From positions 33,341-97,340 of the forward strand of contig LUUF01000078.1 of the NCBI GenBank assembly GCA_001644045.1: a DNA stretch of 64,000 nt, in the 5' to 3' direction. Numbering within the stretch: position 1 is the stretch's first letter; each line of letters begins with the position of its first letter. The translations under genes and the position numbers were made by a program. The notes beneath the pieces were generated by a model. It did no database searches. It saw only the letters and a list, made by a program, of their open reading frames with translations, and was not told the origin of the DNA. Of this stretch, positions 63,204-64,000 are shown piece by piece. This DNA is from Methylomonas methanica. Its GTDB lineage: Bacteria; Pseudomonadota; Gammaproteobacteria; Methylococcales; Methylomonadaceae.

Positions 63204-63677
63204 CTAAACTTTTGGATCGTTTAGGGACACGCTCATAATCGTCACGCGGTGATCGCGATAATATTCCTCGGCTATCGCCGTCCAGCCAAGTTTTGCGTAG
63301 AAATCAGCTTGATCCGGCGTGAACAGATAGAGCTTGACAACGCCGGCTGTCTTGGCTTGCAACATGACATGCTTTACCAATTTTGCGCCTATGCCTTGCC
63401 GACGGAATTCGGGCGCCACGTAAACGCTAGCCAGCCATGGCGTGAGTTCGGGGCGGGTATCCATGTCGTTTTCTATGATGGCTGCCGAGCCGGCTAGCTG
63501 GCTTTCATGTTTGTATATGAAGGTACTCGGGATTAGTTTGTTACCTAGATAGGCTTGCATTCTTTCGATGCGGTGTTCCAGGGTTTGGCCGGGATTGAGA
63601 TCGATCCATTCGGCTTGGTGCCATTTGGCTAGGGTTGGGATTTGGTGGGGTTCTTGGGAGAGGTTGATGATAGTCAT
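63204..63677 (-). CDS. GNAT-family N-acetyltransferase
   Basis: 157 residues with the acetyl-CoA-binding motif A in VYVAPEFRRQGIGAKLVKHVM (residues about 86-106) and a C-terminal KLGWTAIAEEYY typical of GNAT enzymes. Substrate unknown. Convergent with the EVE gene. Confidence 0.88.
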   Translation of the reverse strand: MTIINLSQEPHQIPTLAKWHQAEWIDLNPGQTLEHRIERMQAYLGNKLIPSTFIYKHESQLAGSAAIIENDMDTRPELTPWLASVYVAPEFRRQGIGAKLVKHVMLQAKTAGVVKLYLFTPDQADFYAKLGWTAIAEEYYRDHRVTIMSVSLNDPKV

Positions 63678-63712
63678 AATTTGATGCCGCTACCGCGACG
63701 GACTGTTTTGAA

Positions 63713-63881
63713 GTCGGGTCTCGGCCCGACAGCCGAGATACTTTTCTTTGCTTGTCCAAAGAAAAGTATCCAAAAGAAAAGACACCCGGATTTCGCCCTG
63801 ATCCTGCGCTTCTCGTTTTTTGCAGGGGTTGGCGAAAGGGGCTTCCTGCCCCTTCGCCATCGAGCGGCATCCCTGCCGCTC
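63713..63881. repeat. multi-hairpin intergenic repeat
   Basis: The terminal 323 bp hold no credible gene but several stems: GTCGGG/CCCGAC (63713-63730); a perfect 14-bp stem at 63737-63750/63757-63770 with loop CTTGTC; GGCGAAAGGGGC/GCCCCTTCGCC with one bulge (63831-63858); and a perfect 8-bp stem GAGCGGCA/TGCCGCTC (63862-63881). Long open frames on both strands here are by-products of base composition. The look is that of an interspersed intergenic repeat family. Confidence 0.6.
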
Positions 63882-64000
63882 CCCTCCGGGCTATTCCTGC
63901 AAAAAACTGTGATGCTCGGAGTCGAAATACGGGACTAAACCCCACTCCAAATGGAAAGCTGCGTCATACTCAAAACAATCCCTGATCCCCACCACCAAAA

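Noticed and set aside
63752..63985. Open frames of 77-134 codons at the right edge.
   Set aside because: They cross perfect hairpins, overlap on both strands and show repeat-derived sequence rather than protein features.
1..64000. CRISPR arrays, rRNA genes or a replication origin.
   Set aside because: No series of regularly spaced direct repeats, no rRNA-like sequence and no DnaA-box cluster was noticed on reading through.

Overview
The window looks like the chromosome of a gammaproteobacterium, most plausibly a methanotroph or methylotroph of the Methylomonas/Methylococcaceae type. That assignment is an inference. It rests on the end of an aryl-polyene-type biosynthesis cluster, a full-length phosphoketolase, a secreted MxaD-like SRPBCC protein beside a YVTN beta-propeller, and an otherwise gammaproteobacterial set of housekeeping genes (rlmD, truA, cysM, sbcB, feoABC, ppk1, dnaQ, PilZ/DUF1631 c-di-GMP protein).

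Layout. Positions 1-7.2 kb hold the end of an aryl-polyene-like operon: COG4648-type membrane protein, LolA-like carrier, MMPL exporter, ketosynthase, chain-length-factor-like protein, then a BamE-like lipoprotein and a halogenase-superfamily flavoprotein. Positions 7.4-8.2 kb hold a membrane protein with a degenerate signal-peptidase-like segment. Positions 8.3-11.1 kb hold a MoxR ATPase - DUF58 - membrane protein operon whose third gene is cut in two. The cut is a 29,021-bp transposon at 11132-40152. The other half of the gene resumes in the correct frame at 40158. From 40.9 kb onward the window is ordinary chromosome: phosphoketolase, feoABC, YVTN/MxaD-like pair, sbcB, aspartate aminotransferase, tRNA-Leu(UAA), rlmD-LdtX-truA, cysM, ppk1, dnaQ, a 1270-residue c-di-GMP protein, EVE and GNAT proteins.

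The transposon belongs to the Tn3 family, Tn4651-like branch. It has terminal inverted repeats that are identical over 41 bp (61 bp with 4 mismatches), a perfect 5-bp target duplication (AGGTC), a 984-residue Tn3 transposase with its D-D-E residues, and a divergent tnpT/tnpS resolution pair with a palindromic AT-rich region between them. Its cargo has two parts. Left of tnpA lie a LysR-controlled redox/electrophile cluster (atypical SDR, Old Yellow Enzyme, pirin, isochorismatase-like) and a five-component HlyD/ABC/ABC-permease/OMF exporter. Right of tnpA lies a 12-kb defence cargo.

The defence cargo is the most interesting part. A WYL regulator (CapW/BrxR-like) is divergent from a translationally coupled operon. 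The operon encodes a triple ubiquitin-like protein ending in FG-ML, an E2-like protein, a JAMM protease-E1 fusion, an APH/kinase-fold protein with intact HGDLHGDN-type catalytic residues, and a DUF6527 treble-clef protein. All four junctions in this operon overlap by four bases (ATGA). Only 16 bp later the complete Wadjet system jetABCD begins, and it runs to the right terminal repeat, where the jetD stop codon lies inside the extended inverted repeat. So a bacterial ubiquitin-like conjugation operon with an added kinase appears to be joined to an SMC anti-plasmid system and packaged on a large transposon. The parts belong to recognisable families. The kinase, the operon fusion and the vehicle are the aspects that may be undescribed.
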